A stretch of DNA of 43,203 bases from Patescibacteria group bacterium (GCA_023380695.1 JAMCRT010000001.1:1-43203); one strand, 5' to 3'; numbered from the stretch's first letter, positions 34,814 through 43,057 are shown. Notes: generated by a model not told the origin, from the letters alone. Made by a program: numbers and translations.

Positions 34814-35920
34814 ATGAAATATGCTTTAGTACATGATGATTTATTTCAAAGGGGAGGTGCTGAAAATGTAGTATTTTCCTTTATTGATATATTAAAAAAT
34901 CCATCTTTATTTACATCAATTGTAGATAAAAAGAAGTTTGCAGATATAGATAATCTATATACCTCTTTTATGCAAAAAATACCTTTTAAAAATGAATTGT
35001 ATAAAAAAATGTTTTTTTTGTATCCCCTTGCTTTTGAATCATTTAATTTTGACAATTTTGATATTGTAGTATCTTCATCCACAAGATTTGCACATGGTAT
35101 TATTACTCCACCCTCTACAATGCATATATGTTACATGCATTCTCCTTCTAGGTATATATGGGATATGGACTATATAAAGATGCAAAAATTATCTAAAGTA
35201 CAAAAATTAGTAATTCCATTTATAGTATCATATCTAAGATTGTGGGATAGTGTAGCATCCAGTAGGGTAGATTTCTTTATAGCAAATTCCAGTTATACTA
35301 AAGATAGAATACAGAAGTTTTACAAAAGAGATAGCACTGTAATTCATCCTCCCGTTAACACTGCACATTTTGAAAAGGTAAAAAGTATAGGAAATGACAA
35401 TTTTTTATATGTAGGAAGACTTGCAGAATGGAAAAGATTAGATATTGTTATTAAAGCTTTTAATCAGTTAAAAAAGCCTTTACATATTGTAGGGACTGGT
35501 GATAAAAAATATGTGAAAAAACTCAGAAGTATTGCAAATAAAAATATAGAATTTCTATCATTTCTAACAGATGATAAATTACTCGGAGAGTATGCAGGGT
35601 GCAGAGCATTAATATTTCCATCAAAAGAAGATTTTGGAATTGCTCCTATTGAAGCTTTAGCTTGTGGAAAACCAGTGGTAGCATTTGGAGTAGGAGGGGT
35701 ACTAGATTATATGGTAGATGGCAGTACTGGGATACTATTTAAAAAACAAACTGTATCTTCACTGAAAGAGTCCATTGAAAGATTTGATGCAATGAGATTT
35801 GACGGCGATAAATTAAGAAGTATAGCATCCAAGTTTTCTGCCGATAAATTCAGAGAAAACATTGAGAATTTTATAGAAATATCATATGAAAAATACAAAA
35901 AAAATAGCTATAGTCACTGA
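34814..35920 (+). CDS. GT4-family glycosyltransferase (surface polysaccharide)
   Basis: The 368-residue protein starts YALVHDDLFQRGGAENVVFS, a GT4 acceptor-domain loop, then has NFLYVGRLAEWKRLDIVIKA and FPSKEDFGIAPIEALACGKP with the E-x7-E donor motif. It resembles WbaZ-type mannosyltransferases. TATAAT (34801-34806) stands 7 nt before the ATG, and the gene opens a plus-strand cluster of five genes. The next gene overlaps its end by 35 bases. Confidence 0.9.
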   Translation: MKYALVHDDLFQRGGAENVVFSFIDILKNPSLFTSIVDKKKFADIDNLYTSFMQKIPFKNELYKKMFFLYPLAFESFNFDNFDIVVSSSTRFAHGIITPPSTMHICYMHSPSRYIWDMDYIKMQKLSKVQKLVIPFIVSYLRLWDSVASSRVDFFIANSSYTKDRIQKFYKRDSTVIHPPVNTAHFEKVKSIGNDNFLYVGRLAEWKRLDIVIKAFNQLKKPLHIVGTGDKKYVKKLRSIANKNIEFLSFLTDDKLLGEYAGCRALIFPSKEDFGIAPIEALACGKPVVAFGVGGVLDYMVDGSTGILFKKQTVSSLKESIERFDAMRFDGDKLRSIASKFSADKFRENIENFIEISYEKYKKNSYSH

Positions 35921-36986
35921 TTATCTAAATGTTTTTGGAGGTGCTGAACGTATGCTTTTAGGTATTATGGAAGCATTCCCTGATGCTACTATTTTTACTT
36001 CATTCTACAGAGAAGAGACTATGCTAAAATATTTTTCCCAATTTAGAGTAGTAGAGAGTAAATATTCTTATTTTTTTAAAAGATTTGGTAAATTTAGTAC
36101 AATACTTTATCCCATAGCTTTTGAATCATTTAACTTTGAAGATTTTGATATTGTAATATCTTTGAGTTCTGCTTTTGCAAAATGCATTATAGTTCCAGAA
36201 AATGTAGTTCATATAGCATATATACTTACTCCTCCAAGATTTCTATATAATATGAATACTGCAACACAAGATAAATTTAAAAAATTAAAAATTCCCTTTT
36301 TAGTATTGAATAATTTTTTGAGATTGAAGGATTTTGAGGGAATAAACAGAGCTGATTTTGTGTTATCAATATCATTGGAAGTTCAAAAAAGAGTAAAGAA
36401 ATTTTATAGAAGAGAATCTGTTGTAATATATCCTTTTGTAGATACGAATTTATTCAATGCAGACAAGACTTTTAAAGAGGAAGATTATTTTCTTGTAGTA
36501 TCAAGACTTGAAAAATATAAGAATATAGAAATGGCAATAAGAGCATGTATTAGAGCAAATGTAAAACTCAAGATTATAGGAGATGGGTCTTTTAAAAAAG
36601 AGTTATTAAAAATATCTGATTCAGGGTATATTGATTTTGTAGGAAATGTAGATGATTTATCACTTATAAAATATATAAAACAATCTATAGCATTAATATT
36701 TCCTACAAATGAAGATTTTGGGCTTACTCCTATAGAAGCTCTAGCGTGCGGGAAGAGTGTTATAGCATTAAATAAAGGTGGAGTGAAAGAGACAGTAATA
36801 AATAAAAAAACAGGCTTATTTTTTAATGGTGAGAGAGAATTAATAGATATTTTGAGAAATTTTAATAGTAAGGATTTTGATGCTATTAATTGTAGAGAAA
36901 ATGCATTACAATTCTCTAAAGATAAATTTCTTGAAAATTTAAGAGAATATGTGTTAGATAAAACTTATAAAGATCATGTTGTATAA
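35886..36986 (+). CDS. GT4-family glycosyltransferase, paralogue of the preceding gene
   Basis: The 366 residues follow the same pattern as the upstream enzyme: IAIVTDYLNVFGGAERMLLG, LYPIAFESFNFEDFDIVIS (nearly identical in the neighbour), YFLVVSRLEKYKNIEMAIRA and FPTNEDFGLTPIEALACGKS. The pair probably arose by tandem duplication and adds consecutive sugars. It overlaps the upstream gene by 35 bases and the sugar transferase gene by 11, indicating a tightly coupled operon. Confidence 0.9.
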   Translation: MKNTKKIAIVTDYLNVFGGAERMLLGIMEAFPDATIFTSFYREETMLKYFSQFRVVESKYSYFFKRFGKFSTILYPIAFESFNFEDFDIVISLSSAFAKCIIVPENVVHIAYILTPPRFLYNMNTATQDKFKKLKIPFLVLNNFLRLKDFEGINRADFVLSISLEVQKRVKKFYRRESVVIYPFVDTNLFNADKTFKEEDYFLVVSRLEKYKNIEMAIRACIRANVKLKIIGDGSFKKELLKISDSGYIDFVGNVDDLSLIKYIKQSIALIFPTNEDFGLTPIEALACGKSVIALNKGGVKETVINKKTGLFFNGERELIDILRNFNSKDFDAINCRENALQFSKDKFLENLREYVLDKTYKDHVV

Positions 36987-37614
36987 AGTATTTACAAGAA
37001 TATTAGATATTATAATTTCAATAATTGCAATTATTGTTTTTTCTCCTCTTATGATTGTCATAGCTATATTAATAAAGATTGAATCTAGCGGTCCTGTTTT
37101 TGCAGATGTACCAGAAAGAGTAGGCCTGCACTATAAACCATTTAAATTCTATAAATTTAGATCAATGATTGTTAATGCACACAGTCTATTAAGGGAAGAT
37201 CCTAAATATAAAAAATTGTATCATGAATATAAAAATAATAATTATAAATTAAAAGATGATCCCAGAGTAACAAAAATAGGAAAATTCATCCGAAGATATA
37301 GCATAGATGAGTTACCACAATTTTTCAATGTATTTTTAGGAGATATGTCTATTGTGGGCCCTAGAGCTTATTATTTTGATGAACTTGAATTTTATATGAA
37401 ATCCAATCCTGATTTTAAGAATCATATTCAAGAAATTACTAGTATAAAGCCTGGTATTACTGGTGTTTGGCAAATATCTGGGAGATCTGAGATACCTTTT
37501 GACAAAAGGATAGAGATTGATTTAGAATATTCTAGGAACAAGTCCATCAGAAAAAATTTAGTAATAATATTTAAAACTCCATTCGCAGTTTTATTAAAAA
37601 AGGGTGCATATTAG
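36976..37614 (+). CDS. polyprenyl-phosphate sugar-1-phosphate transferase (WcaJ/PglC-like)
   Basis: The 212-residue enzyme starts polysaccharide repeat synthesis by moving a sugar phosphate onto undecaprenyl phosphate. An N-terminal helix (about 8-35) leads to KPFKFYKFRSMIVNAH, DDPRVTKIGKFIRRYSIDEL then PQFFNVFLGDMSIVGPRAYY, and KPGITGVWQISGRSEIPFD. These are all hallmarks of the bacterial sugar transferase family. It is the short monotopic form. It lies between the two GT4 genes and the DUF4012 gene. Confidence 0.95.
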   Translation: MLYKVFTRILDIIISIIAIIVFSPLMIVIAILIKIESSGPVFADVPERVGLHYKPFKFYKFRSMIVNAHSLLREDPKYKKLYHEYKNNNYKLKDDPRVTKIGKFIRRYSIDELPQFFNVFLGDMSIVGPRAYYFDELEFYMKSNPDFKNHIQEITSIKPGITGVWQISGRSEIPFDKRIEIDLEYSRNKSIRKNLVIIFKTPFAVLLKKGAY

Positions 37615-37618
37615 AATT

Positions 37619-39487
37619 ATGGCTGTTATAAGTTTAGAAAAATATAGCAAAGCATCTCTTCCAATTTATAAAAAGAGTTGGTTTATTATGCTCATATCAT
37701 CTATTATTTTGATAGTAGAATTTTTATATTTTTATCTTGTATCTCCTGTTTTTGCACTAAAGGGAAATTATGATTCCCTGAAAGGTGAAATTCATCAAAT
37801 AGAATTATATAAATCGCATAAGGATCTTTCTGGAATAGAAAGTGTATTACCATCAGTTGTTACCACTATAGGAAAGATGAAAACTAATCTATTGCAATTA
37901 TCATATGCAGGATATATCCCGTATCTTGATAATTATTATAACAATGGAATGTATATAGCCAATGGATCATATGATGTTATAAAAGCACTAAACCATATTA
38001 CCCCATCACTTAATAAAATAGCTCCCTTACTTGGTTATAGTACGAAAACTACAGATAATGCACATCCACTTACTGGAAAACAAAAAATCTATGCAGTAAT
38101 TCATGCTCTTCCGTCTCTTGCACCAGCTCTTCAGTCTGTATATCCAGATTTTGTTAATGCAAATGATAATATTCAAAAGATTAATCCTGAATATATTCCA
38201 TCATCCATTACAAAAGGAAAAGGAATAAATATAGGATCTCTAAAGACATTTTTTGGTGGATTTGTAAATAATATACCAACATTTGATAAATCTATTACTG
38301 TTATAGAAAATGCATTGGGTGTTCCAACACCTACAAGATATCTTTTAATGTTCCAAAACTCTGGTGAAATAAGACCAACGGGAGGATTTATGACAGCATA
38401 TGGTTTTGTGACATTTAACAATGGTGAACTTGGTACTATTACTGCACATAACATATATAACTTATCTAATGTTGTAAGATATAAACCTTTAGCACCTAAG
38501 CCTTTGTATGTATATAATGCTACATATCATTGGCATTTGCGTGATGCAAATACCTCTCCTAATGTACCAACTACAGTCCAAAATATTTATTCATTTTATA
38601 ACTCAATTCCAAATGCTCCTCATATTGATGGAGTAATTTTCGTCAATACTTGGTTTGTAGATTCTTTAATTAAAATTGTAGGTGGAATCAGGATGCCTTC
38701 AGTTTATAACAATGTCTTAATTACAAATAAAAATGCTAACTATTATATGGAATATATGGCAGAGAAATCTGGATTACCTCAATCAGAGCGTAAAGCGTTT
38801 ATTTCTATTATGATGCATATACTAATACAAAAAGTATTCTCCTCTCATGGTAGTACAGTCACAAATGTTTTAAATGATGTCCTGCAAAATCTAAATCAGA
38901 AACAAATACTTATATATTTCAATAATCCTAGTGCTGAAAGCCTTATAGCTAAATACAACTGGGGAGGGATTATTCCTAAAAAGATAAATAGTAACTATTT
39001 ACAGATTGTAGAAGCAAATCTTGCAGGTGCAAAGGATAATTATTTTATGGGTGAGACTATAAATATAAATATTTCTAAATTATCTAATGGTAGGTATGTA
39101 CAAACTTCATCAATTACTTGGGTAAATCCTGCAATTTATGATGATTGGTTAGTTGGTCCATACTTATCTTGGGTCAGATTCTATACACCAATTGGATCAA
39201 AGCTTATGACAATGAAAGGAACAGACGGATTTTTACAAAATTATAATAACTATATAGTAGATAAATCTGTATTTGGTAACCATATAAGAATTCATTCAAG
39301 ATTGTCTAAATCTGTGCCTCCAACTACAGGTACAATGTCTGCTACTTATGAGCTACCTTCAGGTATCAATATTCATAAATTATTGATACAAAAACAACCT
39401 GGAGAAAAAGGTCAATGGGTACATGTAAATTATGGAAATATCCATAAATCATTTTTCATGACTACTGATACAGTGGTAAATTTATAA
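37619..39487 (+). CDS. DUF4012-domain membrane-anchored extracellular protein
   Basis: From ATG 37619 the protein has 622 residues (a GTG at 37604 would add five). One N-terminal helix (WFIMLISSIILIVEFLYFY) anchors a large outer domain. The DUF4012 block appears as RYLLMFQNSGEIRPTGGFM, TAYGFVTFNNGELGT and PHIDGVIFVNTWFVDSL. The family is common in CPR, Actinobacteria and Chloroflexi next to polysaccharide genes, and some relatives are thought to attach glycopolymers. Start and stop overlap or abut its neighbours, so it belongs to the surface cluster. Confidence 0.88.
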   Translation: MAVISLEKYSKASLPIYKKSWFIMLISSIILIVEFLYFYLVSPVFALKGNYDSLKGEIHQIELYKSHKDLSGIESVLPSVVTTIGKMKTNLLQLSYAGYIPYLDNYYNNGMYIANGSYDVIKALNHITPSLNKIAPLLGYSTKTTDNAHPLTGKQKIYAVIHALPSLAPALQSVYPDFVNANDNIQKINPEYIPSSITKGKGINIGSLKTFFGGFVNNIPTFDKSITVIENALGVPTPTRYLLMFQNSGEIRPTGGFMTAYGFVTFNNGELGTITAHNIYNLSNVVRYKPLAPKPLYVYNATYHWHLRDANTSPNVPTTVQNIYSFYNSIPNAPHIDGVIFVNTWFVDSLIKIVGGIRMPSVYNNVLITNKNANYYMEYMAEKSGLPQSERKAFISIMMHILIQKVFSSHGSTVTNVLNDVLQNLNQKQILIYFNNPSAESLIAKYNWGGIIPKKINSNYLQIVEANLAGAKDNYFMGETININISKLSNGRYVQTSSITWVNPAIYDDWLVGPYLSWVRFYTPIGSKLMTMKGTDGFLQNYNNYIVDKSVFGNHIRIHSRLSKSVPPTTGTMSATYELPSGINIHKLLIQKQPGEKGQWVHVNYGNIHKSFFMTTDTVVNL

Positions 39488-39488
39488 G

Positions 39489-40184
39489 ATGAGTATATTC
39501 TATGAAGGTATTATCTTAAAAGTTCTTTATTATAGAGAAGATGATAGGATTATCAAGATATTTACTAGAAATGGAATTATAAGTGTTGTAGGAAGATCTA
39601 TTAAAAAAGGGAAAAGAGCTAATCTTATTGATATTGGCAATTATATAAGATTTAATATTATTAAAGGGAAGAAACTTAATATATTAACTAGTGTAACTTT
39701 AATAGATTCCTTTTATATTATTAAAGAAAAAAATCCTTTCTATATATTCTATATTTGTGAGGTTTTATCAAAAATACAAAGAGAAGGCCAAGACGAGAGT
39801 AATATTTTTGAAATGGTACTTTTTGTTTTTTCTACAATTAAAGATAATCCAAAACTAGCTCTTATATTTTTCAATATACATCTACTAAATTTGGAAGGAT
39901 CTTTGATTAATCTAGAGGATTGTTTTGTATGTAAGAGAAAACTTGAAAAGGATTTCTCATTTTCAACAAATGGTATATCACATATTAAATGTTTCAGAGG
40001 AGATTTTATTACTGGTAGTACTTTGCATATATTGAGGGAAATCTATAGCTCTGATAATTTAAATATGCATATAATAGAGGATGATGGCAGTCTTAATAAA
40101 GCATTACTTATAAGTATGCTATTTATAGAAAATTTTTTAGAACACAGAATTAATAGTAAAGAATATATATTGAAAGGAATTTAA
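39489..40184 (+). CDS. recO: DNA repair protein RecO
   Basis: RecO loads RecA onto SSB-coated DNA with RecR. The 231 residues have the N-terminal OB fold (YEGIILKVLYYREDDRIIKI then FTRNGIISVVGRS), a helical middle, and the zinc-binding CFVCKRKLEKDFSFS with a later HIKC. It follows the DUF4012 gene by one base and converges with a minus-strand gene, overlapping by 4 bases. Confidence 0.92.
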   Translation: MSIFYEGIILKVLYYREDDRIIKIFTRNGIISVVGRSIKKGKRANLIDIGNYIRFNIIKGKKLNILTSVTLIDSFYIIKEKNPFYIFYICEVLSKIQREGQDESNIFEMVLFVFSTIKDNPKLALIFFNIHLLNLEGSLINLEDCFVCKRKLEKDFSFSTNGISHIKCFRGDFITGSTLHILREIYSSDNLNMHIIEDDGSLNKALLISMLFIENFLEHRINSKEYILKGI

Positions 40185-40618
40185 TCTCCAGTTATATTTA
40201 CCATATTTCTTCTTTGGAATTCTACTACTTCTGTGAAGAAATCTTTTATTATTTTTGCATTTGATTTGTTTATTCTATCAAGAATTATCACACTTTTATC
40301 TTCATGCACAATTGTGACTTTTCCAAATATTATACCTTCATTTATATCTACAGAATCAATGGGTTTTATTCCTATAACCTCAGATGATGTTGTAATACCA
40401 TGTAAATGTTTTGTGACTTTTTCGATAGATCTTGCTTGTATATTATACATTACAGGGGATACAGGTGTTCGTATTACCATCGTAGGAATATTCAATGTTT
40501 TTGTAAGAATTTCATCAGTTAAATTTGCACTACTATTATTTTGTGTATATGGATTTTGAGGTTGATTCTGGGTATATGTACTCTGCCCTTGTGTTTGTGT
40601 TATTGTTTCATTTTCCAT
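40181..40618 (-). CDS. hypothetical protein with Gln/Asn/Pro-rich N-terminus
   Basis: The 145-residue protein has a low-complexity, probably disordered start (about 1-32; TQGQSTYTQNQPQNPYTQ). An ordered beta-rich part follows (TVSPVMYNIQ-like, VIGIKPIDSVDINEGIIFGK) that could be a PH-like or membrane-trafficking-type fold. No family is recognised. TATAAT (40626-40631) lies 7 nt before the ATG. Confidence 0.6.
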   Translation of the reverse strand: MENETITQTQGQSTYTQNQPQNPYTQNNSSANLTDEILTKTLNIPTMVIRTPVSPVMYNIQARSIEKVTKHLHGITTSSEVIGIKPIDSVDINEGIIFGKVTIVHEDKSVIILDRINKSNAKIIKDFFTEVVEFQRRNMVNITGD

Positions 40619-40645
40619 TGTAGTAATTATAACATTTATATAATA

Positions 40646-41053
40646 TTAAATCTCTCTATAAATTCTATATTGTTTATATAGATCTTCTGAGTTTGTATTT
40701 ATGAAATCTGCACTACTTATCTCATTTGCTGATATTGAAAAAGCAATTTCTCCATTTGGAAAAAATCCTATGGTTTCCCTGTTTGTTATTTTATCTCCAG
40801 CTTTTGTAATTTTTTGAACACATTCCAAAATTCCATTTGCATTATATATTATTTCTAATGTTTCTGCTGGATTATCATTACTGTGAGATTTAAATGTTAT
40901 TTTATCTTCTGTATCTTCCTGAGATGAAATATATGTTTCTCCTGCTATATAATGAGGGACTCTGAATTCTGCTCCTTCAAATGGTATTTTAATATATTGA
41001 GAATCAAAAGAATTCTCAATATTTGTACTAGGTTTATCTTGTAATGTTTCCAT
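40646..41053 (-). CDS. hypothetical protein, 135 aa
   Basis: The family is not recognised. The product is acidic and beta-rich (ETLEIIYNANGILECVQKIT, GFFPNGEIAFSISANEI), with one Cys and no signal peptide. TATACT (41061-41066) lies 7 nt before the ATG. It is divergent from the precursor peptide gene at 41166; both begin with the same 12 bases encoding METL, probably by chance. Membership of the graspetide locus is possible but unsupported. Confidence 0.6.
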   Translation of the reverse strand: METLQDKPSTNIENSFDSQYIKIPFEGAEFRVPHYIAGETYISSQEDTEDKITFKSHSNDNPAETLEIIYNANGILECVQKITKAGDKITNRETIGFFPNGEIAFSISANEISSADFINTNSEDLYKQYRIYREI

Positions 41054-41106
41054 ATATAAAAGTATATACTATATAATATTTATTACAATAGAATGTATAC
41101 ATATAC

Positions 41107-41128
41107 TTGATATATATATATATATCAA
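41107..41128. promoter_or_regulatory. 22-bp perfect AT palindrome upstream of the precursor peptide gene
   Basis: TTGA and TCAA cap an alternating TA core, making an exact inverted repeat between the divergent genes at 41053 and 41166. The first TTGATA could also serve as a -35 box, with TAGTAT (41132-41137) as -10. It is a plausible operator for the peptide operon, though alternating TA tracts are also common by chance in such AT-rich DNA. Confidence 0.35.
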
Positions 41129-41165
41129 AATTAGTATAAGAAAGTAATAAGGAGGTGATATTATT

Positions 41166-41294
41166 ATGGAAACATTAGAAAATATTAATCCTTTAGAATG
41201 GTTGAAGGACACAGATAAACAAGATACAGAAATTTTATTAGGATCAGCAACTTATACAGGAGCAGGAACTAACAATTGTGATGATCAAGATTGA
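41166..41294 (+). CDS. putative graspetide (RiPP) precursor peptide, 42 aa
   Basis: AAGGAGGTGAT, a near-perfect anti-16S match, ends 6 nt before the ATG. The peptide has an acidic leader-like half (METLENINPLEWLKDTDK) and a C-terminal core-like segment GSATYTGAGTNNCDDQD. In the last 14 residues three Thr (29, 31, 35) face three Asp (39, 40, 42), the donor/acceptor arrangement that graspetide ATP-grasp ligases join as side-chain esters. A matching ligase gene follows about 105 bases later. There is no double-Gly site; LLGS is a possible leader boundary. It is too short for a routine gene call, but the context is strong. Confidence 0.75.
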   Translation: METLENINPLEWLKDTDKQDTEILLGSATYTGAGTNNCDDQD

Positions 41295-41314
41295 TTAATC
41301 TAAAATCTATTTTA

Positions 41315-41345
41315 AATAACTGCTTATTTAAAATAGGCAGTTATT
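41315..41345 (+). terminator. 15-bp-arm hairpin between precursor and ligase genes
   Basis: Arms 41315-41329 and 41331-41345 are complementary apart from one G-T pair; the loop would be about four bases after opening the tip. It lies 20 bases after the precursor stop codon. The following sequence is only partly T-rich, so it fits a leaky terminator or an mRNA-stabilising hairpin that keeps the peptide more abundant than its enzyme. Confidence 0.5.
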
Positions 41346-41399
41346 ACTACTATAGTATTTCTTTTAGAATATTAATATTATCGAGATAAAAAAATAGGT

Positions 41400-42340
41400 A
41401 TGAAAAAAATTCTTATAGTATCAGAGGAATATGATTTACATGTCAAAAAGGTTATCAGTTTTATTGATAAATATAGTTGGTCTATTGATGTTATTGGTAT
41501 AGAGAAACTTGAAAAAGAAGGATATATTGAAATATTCAATAATACAGAAAATAGTTTTTATATAAATAAAAGAAAAATAAAAAATTATGATATATGTTGG
41601 TGGAGAAAACCTCAATATTTAGATAGATCAGAAAAATATTTAAAAAATGTAAATCTATCTAATATTGCGGAAGTAGAAAAAAAGAATTTTTTATTAGGTA
41701 GCATATTAAATATTTCGATAAAAAAATGGGTTAACAATATATTAGATATACAAAATGCAAGTTATAAAATTAATCAACTAAAAGTGCTAAATAGTATTCA
41801 GAATAATTCTTTGTCAATACCAAAAACTATAATAACAAATAGAAATGAAATTATTTCTCAATATTTCAAAAATAAATTTATAATGAAAAGTATTAGATCT
41901 CAAAATTTTGGATTAGAAGAAGGATTAATAAAATCTACTCTTACACATGTAGAAGATATTTCAAAAATAAACTTGAATTTTTCACCAGTTATTTGTCAAG
42001 AATTTATAGATAAAGTTTCTGATATTAGAGTTACTATTGTAGGAAAAAAATATTTAGTGCAAAGATATATCCTTTATCTGAAAAAGCAAAAATAGATTTT
42101 AGAACTGATTATAAAAATCTTTCCTATGAAAAATATATATTGCCAAAAGATATAGAAACTACACTGTTAAGATTGAATAAATGCTATAATCTTAATTATT
42201 CTGCAATTGATCTTATGGAAGATAAAAATGGTAAAATATATTTTTTAGAATTGAATCCAAATGGCCAATATCTTTGGGTAGAAAATAAATTAGATTTGCC
42301 TATATCAAAAGCAATGGCAGACTTCATAGTAAATAAATGA
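41400..42340 (+). CDS. graspetide-type ATP-grasp ligase (MvdC/MvdD-like), read through a -1 frameshift
   Basis: The frame opened at 41400 gives 231 residues and stops at 42095. Shifting -1 at 42044-42050 gives an uninterrupted 313-residue protein, the normal MvdC/MvdD length. It shows a pre-grasp domain with DICWWRKPQYL (residues 64-74; family WxRRP), FIMKSI and VICQEFIDKVSDIRVTIVGKK. The remainder exists only in the shifted frame: IFSAKIYPLSEKAKIDFRTD, SAIDLMEDKNGKIYFLELNP and NGQYLWVE. The metal-binding Glu and Asn (ELNPNGQ) lie after the shift, so the short form should be inactive. The family uses ATP to form omega-ester or amide links in a precursor peptide. Confidence 0.82.
42044..42050 (+). 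promoter_or_regulatory. A_AAA_AAA slippery heptamer in the ligase gene
   Basis: In the zero frame the codons read GGA AAA AAA TAT, so the seven A fit the X_XXY_YYZ slip pattern exactly. A -1 shift continues as ATA TTT AGT GCA (IFSA), the family-like sequence. I see no clear stimulatory stem downstream; the upstream TAGGA is a weak SD-like element. RNA polymerase slippage or a lost A in the assembly would give the same result. Confidence 0.5.
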
Positions 42341-43057
42341 ATGTTTAATTTATCTAAAACTTTACAAATAAATAGTAGAGAAGCTTTAAATCTTCTAATT
42401 AAAGATTTCGAAAAAACTAATATTATAATTTGTGGAGAAGTTCATGGAATAAAAGAAAATTATTTGATTTATGAATATTTAATAAATATGTTGAATGTTT
42501 CACAAGTAGGTATAGAGTTGAATAAAAAACTGTTTGACTTCATAAAAAAGAAAGATGTTGTTGAGTGTGAATTTGATTTCAAAAATGATAAAAGGTTATA
42601 TAAATATTTGATTGATGGAAGAATAAATAAATCTTTTTTAAATTTAGTATATAAACTAAAAAAGAAAAACATTAAAATATTTTTATATGATAATGCTTCA
42701 TATAAAGATATTATAAAATCAAATGATCCAAGAAATGATATAAGAGATAAAATCATGGCAAAAGATATTTTAAGAAATAATATAAATAATGAAAAAACTT
42801 TTATATGGGCAGGAAATAATCATACCAGTTGGAAAAGAATCTCACAAGGAAGAACTAGTATGTATAATTATTTAAAACAGCAAGGTGTAAAAGCTACTTT
42901 AGTGAAAATAGAATATGGAAGAGGTTATTTCTATAATTTAAAAATTAAAAAAATAAAAGGAGATAAAAACATAACAGAGTACCGATTATTAAAATATAAA
43001 TATGGTTATAAATTTCAAATACCAAATCCTAAGGCCATAATTCCTTATTATAAATAG
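42341..43057 (+). CDS. erythromycin-esterase/ChaN-superfamily protein of the graspetide locus
   Basis: The 238-residue protein begins directly after the ligase stop. IIICGEVHGIKENY (Glu33, His35), VGIELNKKL (Glu59), IFLYDNASYKD, a Arg/Asp-rich stretch NDPRNDIRDKIMAKDILRNN and FIWAGNNHTSWKR (His161) match the metal-free esterase core of EreA/EreB and the related ChaN/TIKI fold. Length is shorter than EreA (about 400), so it is a minimal version. No signal peptide is visible; it is likely cytoplasmic. Because graspetides are ring-shaped esters, an ester hydrolase beside the synthetase could open rings for immunity, turnover or editing. Confidence 0.65.
   Translation: MFNLSKTLQINSREALNLLIKDFEKTNIIICGEVHGIKENYLIYEYLINMLNVSQVGIELNKKLFDFIKKKDVVECEFDFKNDKRLYKYLIDGRINKSFLNLVYKLKKKNIKIFLYDNASYKDIIKSNDPRNDIRDKIMAKDILRNNINNEKTFIWAGNNHTSWKRISQGRTSMYNYLKQQGVKATLVKIEYGRGYFYNLKIKKIKGDKNITEYRLLKYKYGYKFQIPNPKAIIPYYK

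Noticed and set aside
41042..41177. Identical first 12 bases (encoding METL) in the divergent genes at 41053 and 41166
   Set aside because: Similarity ends after four codons and the upstream regions differ, so chance is more likely than duplication.
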